NCBI GenBank assembly: GCA_965238125.1
Contig: OZ250179.1
Location: forward strand, 5,952,001 to 6,016,000
Direction of reading: 5' to 3'
DNA from: UBA6623 sp965238125
Lineage (GTDB): Bacteria; Acidobacteriota; Terriglobia; Bryobacterales; UBA6623
DNA: 64,000 bases
Shown here: in pieces, positions 51,866 through 61,522 of the stretch
How positions within the stretch are numbered: position 1 is the first letter of the stretch
Layout: every line of letters begins with the position of its first letter
Made by a program: the position numbers and the translations under genes
The notes under the pieces: generated by a model
What the model was told of the DNA's origin: nothing
The model's database searches: none
What the model saw: only the letters and a program-made list of their open reading frames with translations

Positions 51866-54308
51866 ATGGCTTCGAGCCTCCAACTAGGCCGATTCTTCTT
51901 TCGATTGTCGGGCTGACGCCCGGCGAATTCATCGTTTCTGTTTCGGGTTCAACTTACGCGACCGAGACCGCGCGGGTCGATCTCAAGCCGCGCGAGAGCG
52001 CCGTGCTCGACGTGATGTTGCGACCGGCGGGCATAAACCGAGAGACGATCGAGGTGAGCGCTGCGGCCCGGCAAATCGACCCCGCCCGGGCTCAGACCTC
52101 CATCGCCATTACCGGCGCGGACCTCGACGAGTTGCCGGCGGCGGGAAGGAGAGATCTGCTGTCTCTGGTGGCGCAAGTGACGCCCGGCGCGGTCGTTGGT
52201 CACGACAACTTCGTCCACCTGAAAGGCAACGAACTCTCGATTCATCAATTCGTCGACGGCGTCGCTTTCCTCGACAACGCCAACACGCATTTCACGCCGG
52301 GGGCTTCGCCGGCGATGATCGAATCGGTGAACATTATCACGGGCGGCATGCCGGCCGAATTCGGCAACCGATTGGGTGGGGTCCTCGATATCGTTACGAA
52401 ATCGGGGCGTAGTTTCCAAGGGGGCAGCGTAACCGTCGGGGGCGGGACGATCCTGGCACGCGATGCCGGCTTGGAGTACGGCGTGGGCGGCCGAAAGTGG
52501 GATCTCTATTTCGGGGCCTCCGCGTTTAGCGACGGGCGGTTCTTGAATCCTCCCCAGCCCGCGGAGATCCACGACCTTGGCTACGGCGCGAACAACTTTC
52601 TGAAGCTCGGGCATAACCCGACCGACCGGGACCGCCTGACTTTCGTCGTCTCGACGGCCGGCACCAACTTCCAACTGCCCAATACGACCAGCGACTTCCT
52701 GGTCGGCCGAGACGCCTCTCGCCGGACGCGGATGGGGTCCGCGGTGGCGCGGTGGCAACGAACCCTGTCGCCGTCGGCTCTGGTGACGACGTCGGTTTAC
52801 CACCGCTATGTTTCCGACCGCCTTTCCGGGACCAGCGACCCGAGCACGCCCTTGGCCAACGGATTCCGGCGTACCGAAACCAGCGGCGCCAAGGTTGATT
52901 TTCTGGTTCAGAAGGGCCGTCACACGATCAAGGCGGGCGTCGACGCCGCTACGTTCCGGTTGAATGAGGATCTGTTCTTCGACCCACGCGACGCCGACGC
53001 CCACGAGGAAGAAGAGGAACACGCGGAAGAAGACGACCATCACGACGAGGAGGAGGCCGAGCACGACGAGGAGCCGCACCACGAAGGGGAAACTGCGTCA
53101 GCGAGCACGATTGGCGCCGCTGTGCTCCCAGCGCTCGCCTTGGGTGGAGTGTTCCCGAGCCCGATACACAGCGAGGCGGTCATAGAGGAGATTGACTTTC
53201 ACGGGCGGCGGCGCGGCGGCCAGGGCAGTTTCTATGTGCAGGACCAGTTTTCGCCGTTTCCTAACTTTACGGTGCATGGCGGGATCCGCTATGACCGTTC
53301 GAGCGTCGTTCTGACGGAGGATCTGTGGAGCCCGAGAGTCGGCCTGAGCTATCATATTCCCAAGACGGGGACCGTTGTGCGGGCCGTCTACAATCGCTAT
53401 TTTGTCCCGCCGCCGCTCGAATATCTTCAACTTGCTTCCGCGCTTGGTGTAGGGGTGTTTAGCGCGCAGGAGGCCTCGCAGGACGTCAGGCCCGCGGCGA
53501 TCTTCGGACTCGGCGGACCGTCGGGGCTGTCTTCGGGAGACGACAACCACGCGGACGAAGAGGTTTTTAATCCCGGCGCGGTGCGGGCGCTGACGCAGCA
53601 CTACGTGGAGTTCGGCGTCCAGCAACGCTTGCGTTCAAAGATCGTGCTCGATGTTTCCGGCTACCATCACCAGGGCCGCCACGCGTTTGAGAACGCCGAG
53701 CTATCCAATACGCGCCTGTTTGTCCCGGTCAACTTCGACCGCGAGCGCACCTGGGGTTCCGACCTTTCGCTGCGCATGAAGCCGATCGGCCGTTTGGGAA
53801 TCTTCGGGTACCTCAACTACGCCCACATCAATACGGCCCTCTACGGGCCGGTCTCCGGCGGCATCGGCGGACCGGGCGCGGATGCCGGCGGCCGCATCAC
53901 GCCGGCTTTCGACCAGCGCCACACCGGTACGGCGTCGCTGGCCTACCGCTGCGGAGAGAACGGATTTCTGGTTGGTTTCTCGACGGCCTACGGCAGCGGC
54001 ACACCCGCAGAGTTCGAAACCGAACAGGTGCGGCATCGCTTGCGGCGGGGGCGTCTTTGCTTCCCGTGCCGGTTTTCTCATCGGGCGGCGAGGCGGGGCG
54101 CCAACTCGTGCGCCTCCCTTCGCACTGGACTTTCGACCTTTGGGCGGCGGTTCCGGTCTGGAAAACGGAGACCAAGTCGCTCGAGCTGCGCTTCGATGGG
54201 CAAAATCTGGGTAACCGAATTTTCGCGATCGCAAAGGAGAGCGACGTGACGCCGGTGCAGTATGGGGGCAGACGACGATTTTCAGCCCAGCTGCGGTTCC
54301 GGTTCTGA
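51866..54308 (+). pseudogene. TonB-dependent receptor with metal-binding insert, frame-broken
   Basis: The main frame, open from 51865 to 54249, reads as a TonB receptor: end of a carboxypeptidase-regulatory domain (GLTPGEFIVSV, REsAVLDVML), plug (ARRDLLSLVAQVTPGAVV, GGMPAEFGNRLGGVLDIVTK), barrel. A His/Asp/Glu-rich segment (52981-53094, e.g. HAEEDDHHDEEEAEHDEEPHH) suggests divalent-metal uptake. The 5' end is broken: LGRFFFRLSG lies in another frame (51866-51916), GLTPGEF continues one frame over; no signal peptide. After GTPAEFE (54021) the frame is wrong, and the C-terminal barrel (TFDLWAAVPVWKTETKSLE...RFSAQLRFRF) lies in another frame ending at 54308. Either pseudogene or assembly errors. 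Confidence 0.72.
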
Positions 54309-54461
54309 GCCACCCGCCGATTGTCAGCCGTTTCGTGCCTGCAACCCCGCATCGCGCAAGCCGCCCTCACGCGGCCTTTACAGCCCACGTCCCTTTTTCG
54401 CACCGAAACCGGTCCGGCGTGCGTCCAAAGTTAAATTCACCCGCAAGTATCCCGAGGACTC

Positions 54462-55163
54462 ATGCCCGTCGCCGCGCCGCCCGACAACGCCCTGCTTTCC
54501 GTCTCTTGGCTGAACTACTATCGCCACAACCGCGAATCATTGCTGCCCATTCCATGGGAGCGAGGCGCCGAGCTCAACGAAGCGGAACTGGCAGCCGTTG
54601 CCGCCTCGATCCAAGAGTTTCAACTGGGCGAAAGTTCCGAAGGTAAACACCTGGTTCAACGGGCTGAAGAGTTCGCGCGGCGGGAGGGCCTCTCGGCCTA
54701 CGCTGAAGCGGTCAAGCTCTTTGTCGCCGAAGAGCACCGCCACGCCCGCGATCTGGGGCGGGTCCTCGATCTGGCCGGCGTTCCCAGGCTGCGCAAAGCC
54801 TGGGCCGACAGCGTTTTCAGACGACTGCGACATCTAGCCAATCTCGAAATGTCGATTCGCGTCCTGATCACTGCCGAGATCATCGCGAAGGTCTATTACG
54901 CCGCGCTCCGTGACGCCACCGGTTCGACCGTGCTGCGAACGCTGTGCGATCAGATCACACGCGACGAGCGGGAGCACGTCCGTTTCCAATGCGATTACCT
55001 GGCCATTCCGCAACGAAAACGCGGGAGCGTGTTGCGTCGGGTGGTCGAGTGGGGGCAGCGGCTCTTGTACGCCGCCGCTGCCGCGACGAGCTTCGCGCGG
55101 CTCTCCAACACATTCGGTCCGGGCCGCGACTGCCGACCCAGGGAACTTCGGAAGAGGCCTTGA
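54462..55163 (+). CDS. Ferritin-like di-iron protein
   Basis: 233 aa, helical. Candidate di-iron ligands: QLGESSEGKHL, FVAEEHRHARDLG (EExxH), LITAEIIAK and RDEREHVRFQCDY (ExxH), the E/ExxH pairs of a ferritin-like four-helix bundle. No TM or signal peptide. ATG 54462, 153 bp after the TonB receptor end. Possible roles are desaturase-like oxygenation or iron handling; no reductase is nearby. Confidence 0.72.
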   Translation: MPVAAPPDNALLSVSWLNYYRHNRESLLPIPWERGAELNEAELAAVAASIQEFQLGESSEGKHLVQRAEEFARREGLSAYAEAVKLFVAEEHRHARDLGRVLDLAGVPRLRKAWADSVFRRLRHLANLEMSIRVLITAEIIAKVYYAALRDATGSTVLRTLCDQITRDEREHVRFQCDYLAIPQRKRGSVLRRVVEWGQRLLYAAAAATSFARLSNTFGPGRDCRPRELRKRP

Positions 55164-55388
55164 GCTACAGCGCCGAGCGGCAATGAACCGCCCCGCAGGC
55201 TCTTCCCGCGGCGACATCGTAACGTCGGGTTGCATCGGGTTCGTGCCCCCCGGAGTTTGGTGCGCGGTCGCAGGCCCGTCGCTAGCGCTCACGGCTCTGA
55301 TTCTATGGTTCACATTGCGAGAAGAGCTTCCAGATTTACGTCGCACACCCTTGCCAAGCCGGCCGCGCCGGGCTGTATAGTCGATAGG

Positions 55389-56833
55389 ATGCCGCCGCGA
55401 TTTCACCTGACCCGCGTATTCCCTATCCTCTGGCTCCTAGCTGCCGTGACAATCGCTGCCGGGCCGCTGCCGGCCGCCGACCCCCCGAACATCGTCCTTT
55501 TCTATATCGACGACTTGGGTTGGAGCGACCTGGGCTGCCAGGGCAGCACGTTCTACGAAACTCCTCACATCGACCGGCTGGCCGGCGAGGGCATGCGGTT
55601 CACCAACGCGTATTCGCCTTGCCCGGTGTGCTCGCCGAGTCGGGCGAGCTTGATGACAGGCAAGTCGACGGCGCGAGTCGGTTTCACCGGCCACATCACG
55701 GCGATCATGCGGCATCGCTACCCGCCTTACGGACGCATCATTCCCCCGGAAGACCACATGAGACTGCCGCTCGATGAAGTCTCGATCGCGCGCGCCCTCA
55801 AGCCGGCCGGCTATGTCTCGGCGAGCATCGGGAAGTGGCATCTCGGCACGGACGGTTATTGGCCGCGCGATCACGGCTTCGATGTCAATATCGCCGGTCA
55901 CACGCACGGCAGCCCGGCGTCGTATTTCTTTCCCTACCTCAACGTGAAACAGCCTTGGAATCCTAACATCGCAAATCTTCCGGGCGGTAAAGACGGGGAA
56001 TATCTTACCGAGAGGTTGACCGACGAGGCGATCCGTTTCATCGACAAGAACCGCAAGCGCCCCTTCTTTCTCTACCTGACACACTATGCCGTGCATACGC
56101 CGATTGAAGCGCCGCGCAATCTGATCGATAAGTACATGGCCAAGCTCAAGGTCGACGATTCGCAATTCGACGCCGGCTACGCGGCCATGATCGAAACCGT
56201 CGACGACAGCGTGGGCCGCGTGATGGCGACGCTCAGCCGACTCGATCTCGATGAGAATACCGTCGTGATCTTTACGTCGGACAACGGCGGGGAATCGCAC
56301 GTCACACGCAACCGGCCACTGCGCGCGGGCAAGGGATATCTCTACGAAGGAGGAATCCGGGTTCCGTTGATCGTTCGTCGGCCGGGTGAAATCGAGGCGG
56401 GCAGCGTGAGCGAGACGCCGACCATCGGCACGGATCTGTATCCGACGATTACCGAACTCGGCGGTGAAAAGGCGCGCCCGGGCGGACCGCTTGACGGGCG
56501 CAGCCTGGTGTCTGTATTTACCGGTCGCGGGAAGTTGGCCGAGCGGGACCTTTTTTGGTATTACCCCCACTACAGCCCGCAGGCCAAGCGGCCGGGGTCC
56601 GCTGTGCGGTCGGGGAAATACAAGCTGATCGAGAACTACGATCGCCCGGGGTCGAGCTTTATGATCTCGAAGACGACGAGGGTGAAGCGGTAGATCTGTC
56701 CGAGGAAATGCCGGAGCGGGCGGCCAATCTGCGGCGCAAGATTCACGATTGGCTGCGGGCGTCCGGGGCAAAGCTGCATAGAGCGAACCCGGCGTATCGG
56801 CCGTCGAAGAACGAACGGGGCGGGTCTCGGTAA
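55389..56833 (+). CDS. Secreted sulfatase, with a frameshift near the 3' end
   Basis: Signal peptide (RVFPILWLLAAVTIAAGPLPA), then NIVLFYIDDLGWSDLGCQG (Asp41, Asp42) and the formylglycine motif CSPSRASLMTG with Cys81; IGKWHLG and TSDNGGESH complete the active site. The frame breaks after NYDRPG: reading continues to a stop at 56693, but shifting one base gives VELYDLEDDEGEAVDLSEEM, the usual sulfatase C-terminus, to 56833. The break lies at GGGG (56648-56651), consistent with one missing G. ATG 55389. Confidence 0.8.
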
Positions 56834-56864
56834 TTTCGGGTTGGCAGGCAGCTTATCGTATCAT

Positions 56865-56886
56865 TGCCACAATATCTGCCATAATA
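56865..56886 (+). promoter_or_regulatory. Direct-repeat operator candidate upstream of the toxin-antitoxin pair
   Basis: TGCCACAATA (56865-56874) and TGCCATAATA (56877-56886), one mismatch, 12-bp period, in an AT-rich island 10 bp before the antitoxin ATG. Direct repeats of this spacing fit a ribbon-helix-helix repressor binding as tandem dimers. TAATA also resembles a -10. Confidence 0.45.
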
Positions 56887-56896
56887 ATAGACGCGT

Positions 56897-57157
56897 ATGG
56901 CACTGAAGAATTTGCATGTCCCCCTCTCCGATGAGCTCCATGATGGACTCAGGGCGGAATCGAAAAGGACCCGTCGGCCCGCGACGGTTTTGGCCCGTCA
57001 AGCGATCGCGGCGTGGCTCAAGGAACAGCGCAAGCGGGAGCGCCACGAGCAGATCGTCGCGTTTGCGATGGCCGCCGCCGGTACAGACCTCGATCTCGAT
57101 CCTGATCTCGAGCAAGCCTCGCTCGAGCATTTGGCGGAACTGGAGGCGGAGCGTTGA
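56897..57157 (+). CDS. Ribbon-helix-helix antitoxin of a MazF/PemK pair
   Basis: 86 aa. LKNLHVPLSDELHDGLRAESKR is the RHH strand and first helix, followed by RPATVLARQAIAAWLKEQRKR; the acidic C-terminus (LDLDPDLEQASLEHLAELE) would bind the toxin. Overlaps the toxin start by 4 bp (TTGA). Confidence 0.8.
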   Translation: MALKNLHVPLSDELHDGLRAESKRTRRPATVLARQAIAAWLKEQRKRERHEQIVAFAMAAAGTDLDLDPDLEQASLEHLAELEAER

Positions 57158-57495
57158 AACGTGGTGAAATCTGGTGGGCGGACTTAAGGCCTCGATCAGG
57201 ATCCGAACAACGAGGCCGAAGACCTGTCGTGGTCGTATCGCATGACGGGTTCAATGAAGTTGCGGGGTGGAGGTCCCTTGTTGTGGTTCCCCTATCCACG
57301 TCGGCCCGGCAGGCGGCGCGAGGCCCTACCGTCGTCCAACTTCCCGCCGGGACCTTGCGGCAGGCAAGTTACGCGGTGTGTCACCAGATCACGACAATAG
57401 ACCGTTCGAAAGTGTCAAGGCGAGTCGGATCTCTAACCGCTAGGGCCCGGGCTGCCCTCGACGAAGGAATCAAGGCGGCGTTGGACCTGGACTGA
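57154..57495 (+). CDS. MazF/PemK-family endoribonuclease toxin
   Basis: 113 aa. MKRGEIWWADLRPRSGSEQRG is the family N-terminus with GRRPVVVVSHD, LVVVPLSTS and AVCHQITTIDRSKV, the conserved core around the active-site Arg/Thr. Cleaves single-stranded RNA at short motifs. TTG start 57154 within the antitoxin stop. Convergent with the sulfatase by 49 bp. Confidence 0.9.
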   Translation: MKRGEIWWADLRPRSGSEQRGRRPVVVVSHDGFNEVAGWRSLVVVPLSTSARQAARGPTVVQLPAGTLRQASYAVCHQITTIDRSKVSRRVGSLTARARAALDEGIKAALDLD

Positions 57496-57544
57496 GCGTG
57501 GCGCCTCTCGCGCTCGTTGCATCGGACTTCGGAGCATTCCTTCC

Positions 57545-59035
57545 TCAAATCTCGGGAATAGGCTCGCCGGGGGTGATCTCTTTGCCCTCCCAAACGGGCT
57601 TGCCGTCTTTGTAGGTCAACAGGCGGATGCCGCTGCCGGGCGCGGGGTCGCGATTGACCGACGGCAGCAGGAAGCGGTGCTCGCGGATGCGGTCGGCGTG
57701 GGCCGGGACGTTGATGAGATTGGTCCACTCGTTGGGGTCGCGGCGCATGTCGTAGAATTCTTCCGACCCGTTGGCGTACTGGATAAAGCGCCAATTCTCG
57801 GTGCGAACCCCGTGGTTGTCGTGGTTGTGGGTGGTGATCGCCGGCCATTGGCGCGGAGCCATGCCGTCCCGCAGTTGCGGCGTCAAGCTGTGCCCCTCGA
57901 TGCCCTTCTTGGCGGGCAAGCCGGCCAACTCGACCAGAGTCGGGTAGATGTCGAGCAACTCGGCTGGCCGTGAGCTTGTTGCCCCGCGGCTGACGCCCGG
58001 CCCGGCGAAGATCAGCGGTACGCGGGTTGAGCGGTCCCAAAGGGTGTTCTTGCCGGTGATGAGCTTTTCGCCCAAATGCCAGCCGTGATCCGACCACAAA
58101 ACAACTACCGTATTGTCGGCGTGACCGCTTGCCTCGAGAGCATCGAGCAAACGCCCGACCTGGCTGTCGACGAAGCTGATCGACGCCAGGTAAGAGCGCA
58201 CGAGGTTCTTCCATTGCTTGGCTTCCTCGAGAAACTTCAGCCGCGGTTCGGGCAGTCGCCAATGAAGGAACCAGGAAAACAGCGGCGTGTCTTCGCGGTC
58301 GTCGCGCCGAACCGGGGGTAGCGCGACCTTGTCTTCGGGATACAGGTTGAACCATTTCTCGGTCGCGAAGCACGGTACGTGGGGCAGGAAGAACCCGGCC
58401 GCGAGGAAGAACGGCTCGGGCAACTCACCGCTCAACTGATCGACGGCCCAGCTCGCGACCTTCCAATCTCCCTTGTCTTCGTCGCGGTGCGGGAACAGGC
58501 CCCAATCGACGAGCGCGTGGGGCTGCGGCGTGTTGACCAGTTTCTTCGGCGGATACGGGCCGACAGAGGCCCCCGGGCCCATTACGTCGAATTCCGGCTT
58601 GTGGTTCTCTTGATAGCCGCGGCTGTGATAGATCTTGCCGGTGCTGTAGGTGCGATAGCCGTGGCGGGCGAGATATTGCGGCAGCGTGACGAGGTCCTTG
58701 AGCCCGTCGACGTCGCGGAACCACGGAGTCAGCGCGTAGATGCCGGTGGTCGAGGGCCGCAGGCCGGTCATCAGGCTGGTTCGCGAGGGATTGCACAGCG
58801 GTGCTTGGCAGTGGGCGTTGGTGAAAACGGTTCCGCGGGCGGCCAGCCGGTCCATGTGTGGGGTTTGGACTTGCGGGTGTCCTTGGAGCGGGTTCACCCA
58901 ATCATTGAGGTCGTCGATGGCGATGAAGAGAATATTGGGCTTGGCGGGTTTGTCCGCCGCCGGCCCGGAGGCTGACGGCAACGCTGGCGCGGCGGTCCAC
59001 AAGAGGGTCGTCGCGAGCAATGAGCGAAGAGTCAT
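57545..59035 (-). CDS. Secreted sulfatase, iduronate-2-sulfatase-like
   Basis: 496 aa. Signal peptide (LLATTLLWTAAPALPSASG). NILFIAIDDLNDWVNPLQGHP (Asp41, Asp42) and CNPSRTSLMTG with formylglycine Cys81; WSDHGWHLGEK is the second metal block. LNDWVNPL..HPQVQTPHMDRLA is typical of the iduronate-2-sulfatase-like group, which hydrolyses sulfate esters of polysaccharides. Last gene of a two-gene operon, 9 bp after the AKR stop. Confidence 0.9.
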   Translation of the reverse strand: MTLRSLLATTLLWTAAPALPSASGPAADKPAKPNILFIAIDDLNDWVNPLQGHPQVQTPHMDRLAARGTVFTNAHCQAPLCNPSRTSLMTGLRPSTTGIYALTPWFRDVDGLKDLVTLPQYLARHGYRTYSTGKIYHSRGYQENHKPEFDVMGPGASVGPYPPKKLVNTPQPHALVDWGLFPHRDEDKGDWKVASWAVDQLSGELPEPFFLAAGFFLPHVPCFATEKWFNLYPEDKVALPPVRRDDREDTPLFSWFLHWRLPEPRLKFLEEAKQWKNLVRSYLASISFVDSQVGRLLDALEASGHADNTVVVLWSDHGWHLGEKLITGKNTLWDRSTRVPLIFAGPGVSRGATSSRPAELLDIYPTLVELAGLPAKKGIEGHSLTPQLRDGMAPRQWPAITTHNHDNHGVRTENWRFIQYANGSEEFYDMRRDPNEWTNLINVPAHADRIREHRFLLPSVNRDPAPGSGIRLLTYKDGKPVWEGKEITPGEPIPEI

Positions 59036-59044
59036 TTCCGCTGC

Positions 59045-60016
59045 CTACAGGGAATCTCCGGTAACCGGGAGGCCGTGCATTTCGCGATAGATCGGGGCGT
59101 CGAAGCGGCGCGTCGATTTGAAATGCTCGTGGCGTCCGTCGCCGGCATCGGGCTCGGCGATCGCCAAGATGTCTCTCTTTTCGTCTTCGGTGAGTGGGAC
59201 GAAATCGCGGACTGTTTTGATGTCGGCTTCGAGCTGCTCCATCTTGGTGTAGCCGCGCACGAGCGTCGAGATCGGCAGGCTCAGCGAATAGCGTACGCAC
59301 TGCTCCACGGTCAGTGGAGTATCCGTGGGAATCTTGGGCTCCGTCTTGCCGCCTCCCAGCGACTTCATGCCGAGCACGCCGACATCGCGGTTGATGCATA
59401 GCGGTAGGACGTCGTGCTGGAAACTGCGATAGAAGTAGTCCATCACATTGATGGGCATTTGCGCCGTCGCCCAGTCGAAGCCTTTGTTGAGCATCTTTTG
59501 GTGAATGCGCGGGTCCTTGTGGCCGGTAAAGCCGATGTAGCGAATCTTGCCGGCCTGTTGCGCTTCGAGAGCATACTTCAACCCGCCCCGCTCGAAGACC
59601 CAATCGGGGTCATTATCGTAGTTCATCTCGTGAAACTGCCATAGATCGACGTAGTCGGTGCGGAGGCGGCGCAGGCTGTCTTCGAGGCATTTCTTGGCGA
59701 ACTCGTAATCGCGGCCCGAGGTCTTCGTCATCAGGAAGACTTTCTCGCGCCAACCGCCGTCGAGCGTCATCCCCATGCACTCCTCGGCCCAGCCGTCGAG
59801 GTACATCCAGGCGTTGTCGAAGAAGGTCACGCCGTTGTCGATGGCGGTGTGGGCGATGCGGATGGCTTCTTGTTTATCCCATTCGCCGGCGCGGCCCAGG
59901 TGCGCGCCGCCGAGGCACAGAATCGACACGTGCTCGTTGGTGCGTCCCAGACGACGGGTGGGGATACCCCCGGGGCGATCTTGTTGTTGGATGGCGTCTC
60001 GATAGATATCCGGCAT
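59045..60016 (-). CDS. Aldo/keto reductase
   Basis: 323-aa TIM-barrel NAD(P)H oxidoreductase. Catalytic tetrad candidates: Asp in GVTFFDNAWMYLDGW, the Tyr of WMYLDG, Lys in VFLMTKT, His in LWQFHEMNYD; NADPH block LGMKSLGGGK. ATG 60016 is used; the longer frame is Arg/Thr-rich noise. Co-transcribed with the sulfatase, suggesting sugar-derivative processing. Confidence 0.88.
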   Translation of the reverse strand: MPDIYRDAIQQQDRPGGIPTRRLGRTNEHVSILCLGGAHLGRAGEWDKQEAIRIAHTAIDNGVTFFDNAWMYLDGWAEECMGMTLDGGWREKVFLMTKTSGRDYEFAKKCLEDSLRRLRTDYVDLWQFHEMNYDNDPDWVFERGGLKYALEAQQAGKIRYIGFTGHKDPRIHQKMLNKGFDWATAQMPINVMDYFYRSFQHDVLPLCINRDVGVLGMKSLGGGKTEPKIPTDTPLTVEQCVRYSLSLPISTLVRGYTKMEQLEADIKTVRDFVPLTEDEKRDILAIAEPDAGDGRHEHFKSTRRFDAPIYREMHGLPVTGDSL

Positions 60017-60422
60017 TCGGGCGACTCTGTCAGAAGGGTTGCGGGAACGTGAGGTTGCCCGGTCGATCGGCAACCCGCGCGCCGGGCAGCCTCGGTCGCG
60101 CGCTGTGAACATTCTGTCAACGTTCCCTCGGTTTGTAAAGGGAGTTGCCAAGCCACACTGTGCCGCACTAGGGAAAGCACCTTTGTTGTTATGATCATCA
60201 CGGGTATGATGGATCCGCTCCAAAGTACGGTGACGGCGGGGGATCGCGGACCCCGGTCGGCCCGAGTCTCGGACCGTTGCAAGTACGCAGTTAAGCGCAA
60301 CCATTTCCGAGGGGGCGCGTTACTACTAACAGGGCTTTCGCACTCGATCGGTATGATTCAACACCGAGCGGCAAGTCGATCGCGGCCTTAGCTACAACTA
60401 CAATGAAACCAAGGGTGACCTC
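60017..60422. other. Gene-free divergent intergenic region
   Basis: 406 bp between divergent genes. No coding signal, no dispersed palindrome recognised. AAGGGTGA lies just before the ATG of the TrbI-like gene. Confidence 0.5.
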
Positions 60423-61286
60423 ATGAAAGCGCGACGAATGCTGGGATGGGCGTTGCCCGGAGTGTTGGCTGGTGCGTTGGTCGGCATAATGCCTGCGGCA
60501 GGCCAACAAGGGAACAACGCCGCCGAGGACCCGGCCCGCGAGGCAGTCGATCCGGAACTCAAGCAACGCGACCAGGCTCCGCCCGACAGCATCACCATAC
60601 CGCGCGGGACCCGCGTTCCCCTGGTTCTGATCAACAGCATCAGCACCAAACACGCCGCCCTCGGAGACAGAATTTACTTGGAGTCCGTCTACCCAGTCGT
60701 CGTCGACGGCCGGATTGTTGTTCCGCCGGGAACCTATGTTTCCGGCAGCGTCACCGGTTCGAAGCGACCCGGGCGGGTAAAGGGGAAGGGCGAGCTGTTT
60801 CTTCTTTTCGAACAGATGATTCTCCCCAATGGAACCATTCGCGACCTGGTCGGGCGCGTTGGGTCGCTCGATGGCAGAGCGCCGGAGGGGCTTGACCGCG
60901 ACGAAGGCAAGATTACGAGCGAGAGCTCAAAAGGCGGCGACGCACGGACGGTCGGCGAGACAACTGCGGCGGGAACTTCGATCGGCGTGATCGCGGGAGC
61001 GTCGGGCGGCCGAGCGGGATTCGGCGCGGGCGTGGGCGCGGCGGCCGGCGCGGCGGCGGGGTTGATGGGGGTGCTGCTCTCGCGCGGTCCCGAAGCCGTG
61101 CTCGAAAAAGGCACACAGCTCGACATGACCCTCGACCGCGATCTTTATTTCACCGAGGAAGAGATGACCTTCGACGACGCCCTCCGACGACCCGGCGGCG
61201 GAACCCCGGGCGGCGACGGTCCGAACCGTGACCGCAATCGCGAGCGGGGCAACGGCCGTTTGGGCCGCGGCCGCCTGCCGCTGTGA
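60423..61286 (+). CDS. Exported TrbI/VirB10-like hypothetical protein
   Basis: 287 aa. Signal peptide (WALPGVLAGALVGIMPAAG). DSITIPRGTRVPLVLINSIST, YVSGSVTGSKRPGRVKGKGE and LEKGTQLDMTLDRDLYF resemble the beta-barrel of TrbI/VirB10. A glycine/alanine-rich hydrophobic stretch (GVGAAAGAAAGLMGVLL) lies between; the tail is Arg/Gly-rich. Not part of any secretion cluster here. Frequent in Acidobacteria, function unknown. Confidence 0.72.
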   Translation: MKARRMLGWALPGVLAGALVGIMPAAGQQGNNAAEDPAREAVDPELKQRDQAPPDSITIPRGTRVPLVLINSISTKHAALGDRIYLESVYPVVVDGRIVVPPGTYVSGSVTGSKRPGRVKGKGELFLLFEQMILPNGTIRDLVGRVGSLDGRAPEGLDRDEGKITSESSKGGDARTVGETTAAGTSIGVIAGASGGRAGFGAGVGAAAGAAAGLMGVLLSRGPEAVLEKGTQLDMTLDRDLYFTEEEMTFDDALRRPGGGTPGGDGPNRDRNRERGNGRLGRGRLPL

Positions 61287-61344
61287 CACTCAGATCCGCC
61301 CATTCCAAGCGCTGTGAGACAGCGTCGCTACCTGGGAGCGCCCC

Positions 61345-61465
61345 TTGGTAGCGACAAACACTCGTGTTTGTCCTAACCTGAAACTTCGATTGGGGCGGGA
61401 CCGAGTTGAGACAAGCTGAGAGCTTGTCTCAACTGTGGGCTAGGACCACGAGTGCCGGTCGCTAC
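61345..61465. repeat. Dispersed palindromes, composite copy
   Basis: 61352-61371 GACAAACAC-TC-GTGTTTGTC matches 3643-3664; 61407-61433 TTGAGACAAGCT / AGCTTGTCTCAA around GAG matches 7926-7948, followed by the shared CTAGGACC. Two families found apart elsewhere are adjacent here. Confidence 0.7.
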
Positions 61466-61522
61466 CGCTTCTACGAAGAGGCAGGCGCTGTTCGAAATTC
61501 AGTTGCTCCGTCGAGTTTCACG

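Noticed and set aside
56640..56660. Programmed ribosomal frameshift in the sulfatase
   Set aside because: The site CCCGGGGT is not a standard slippery heptamer with a following structure; a single-base deletion or sequencing error explains it.
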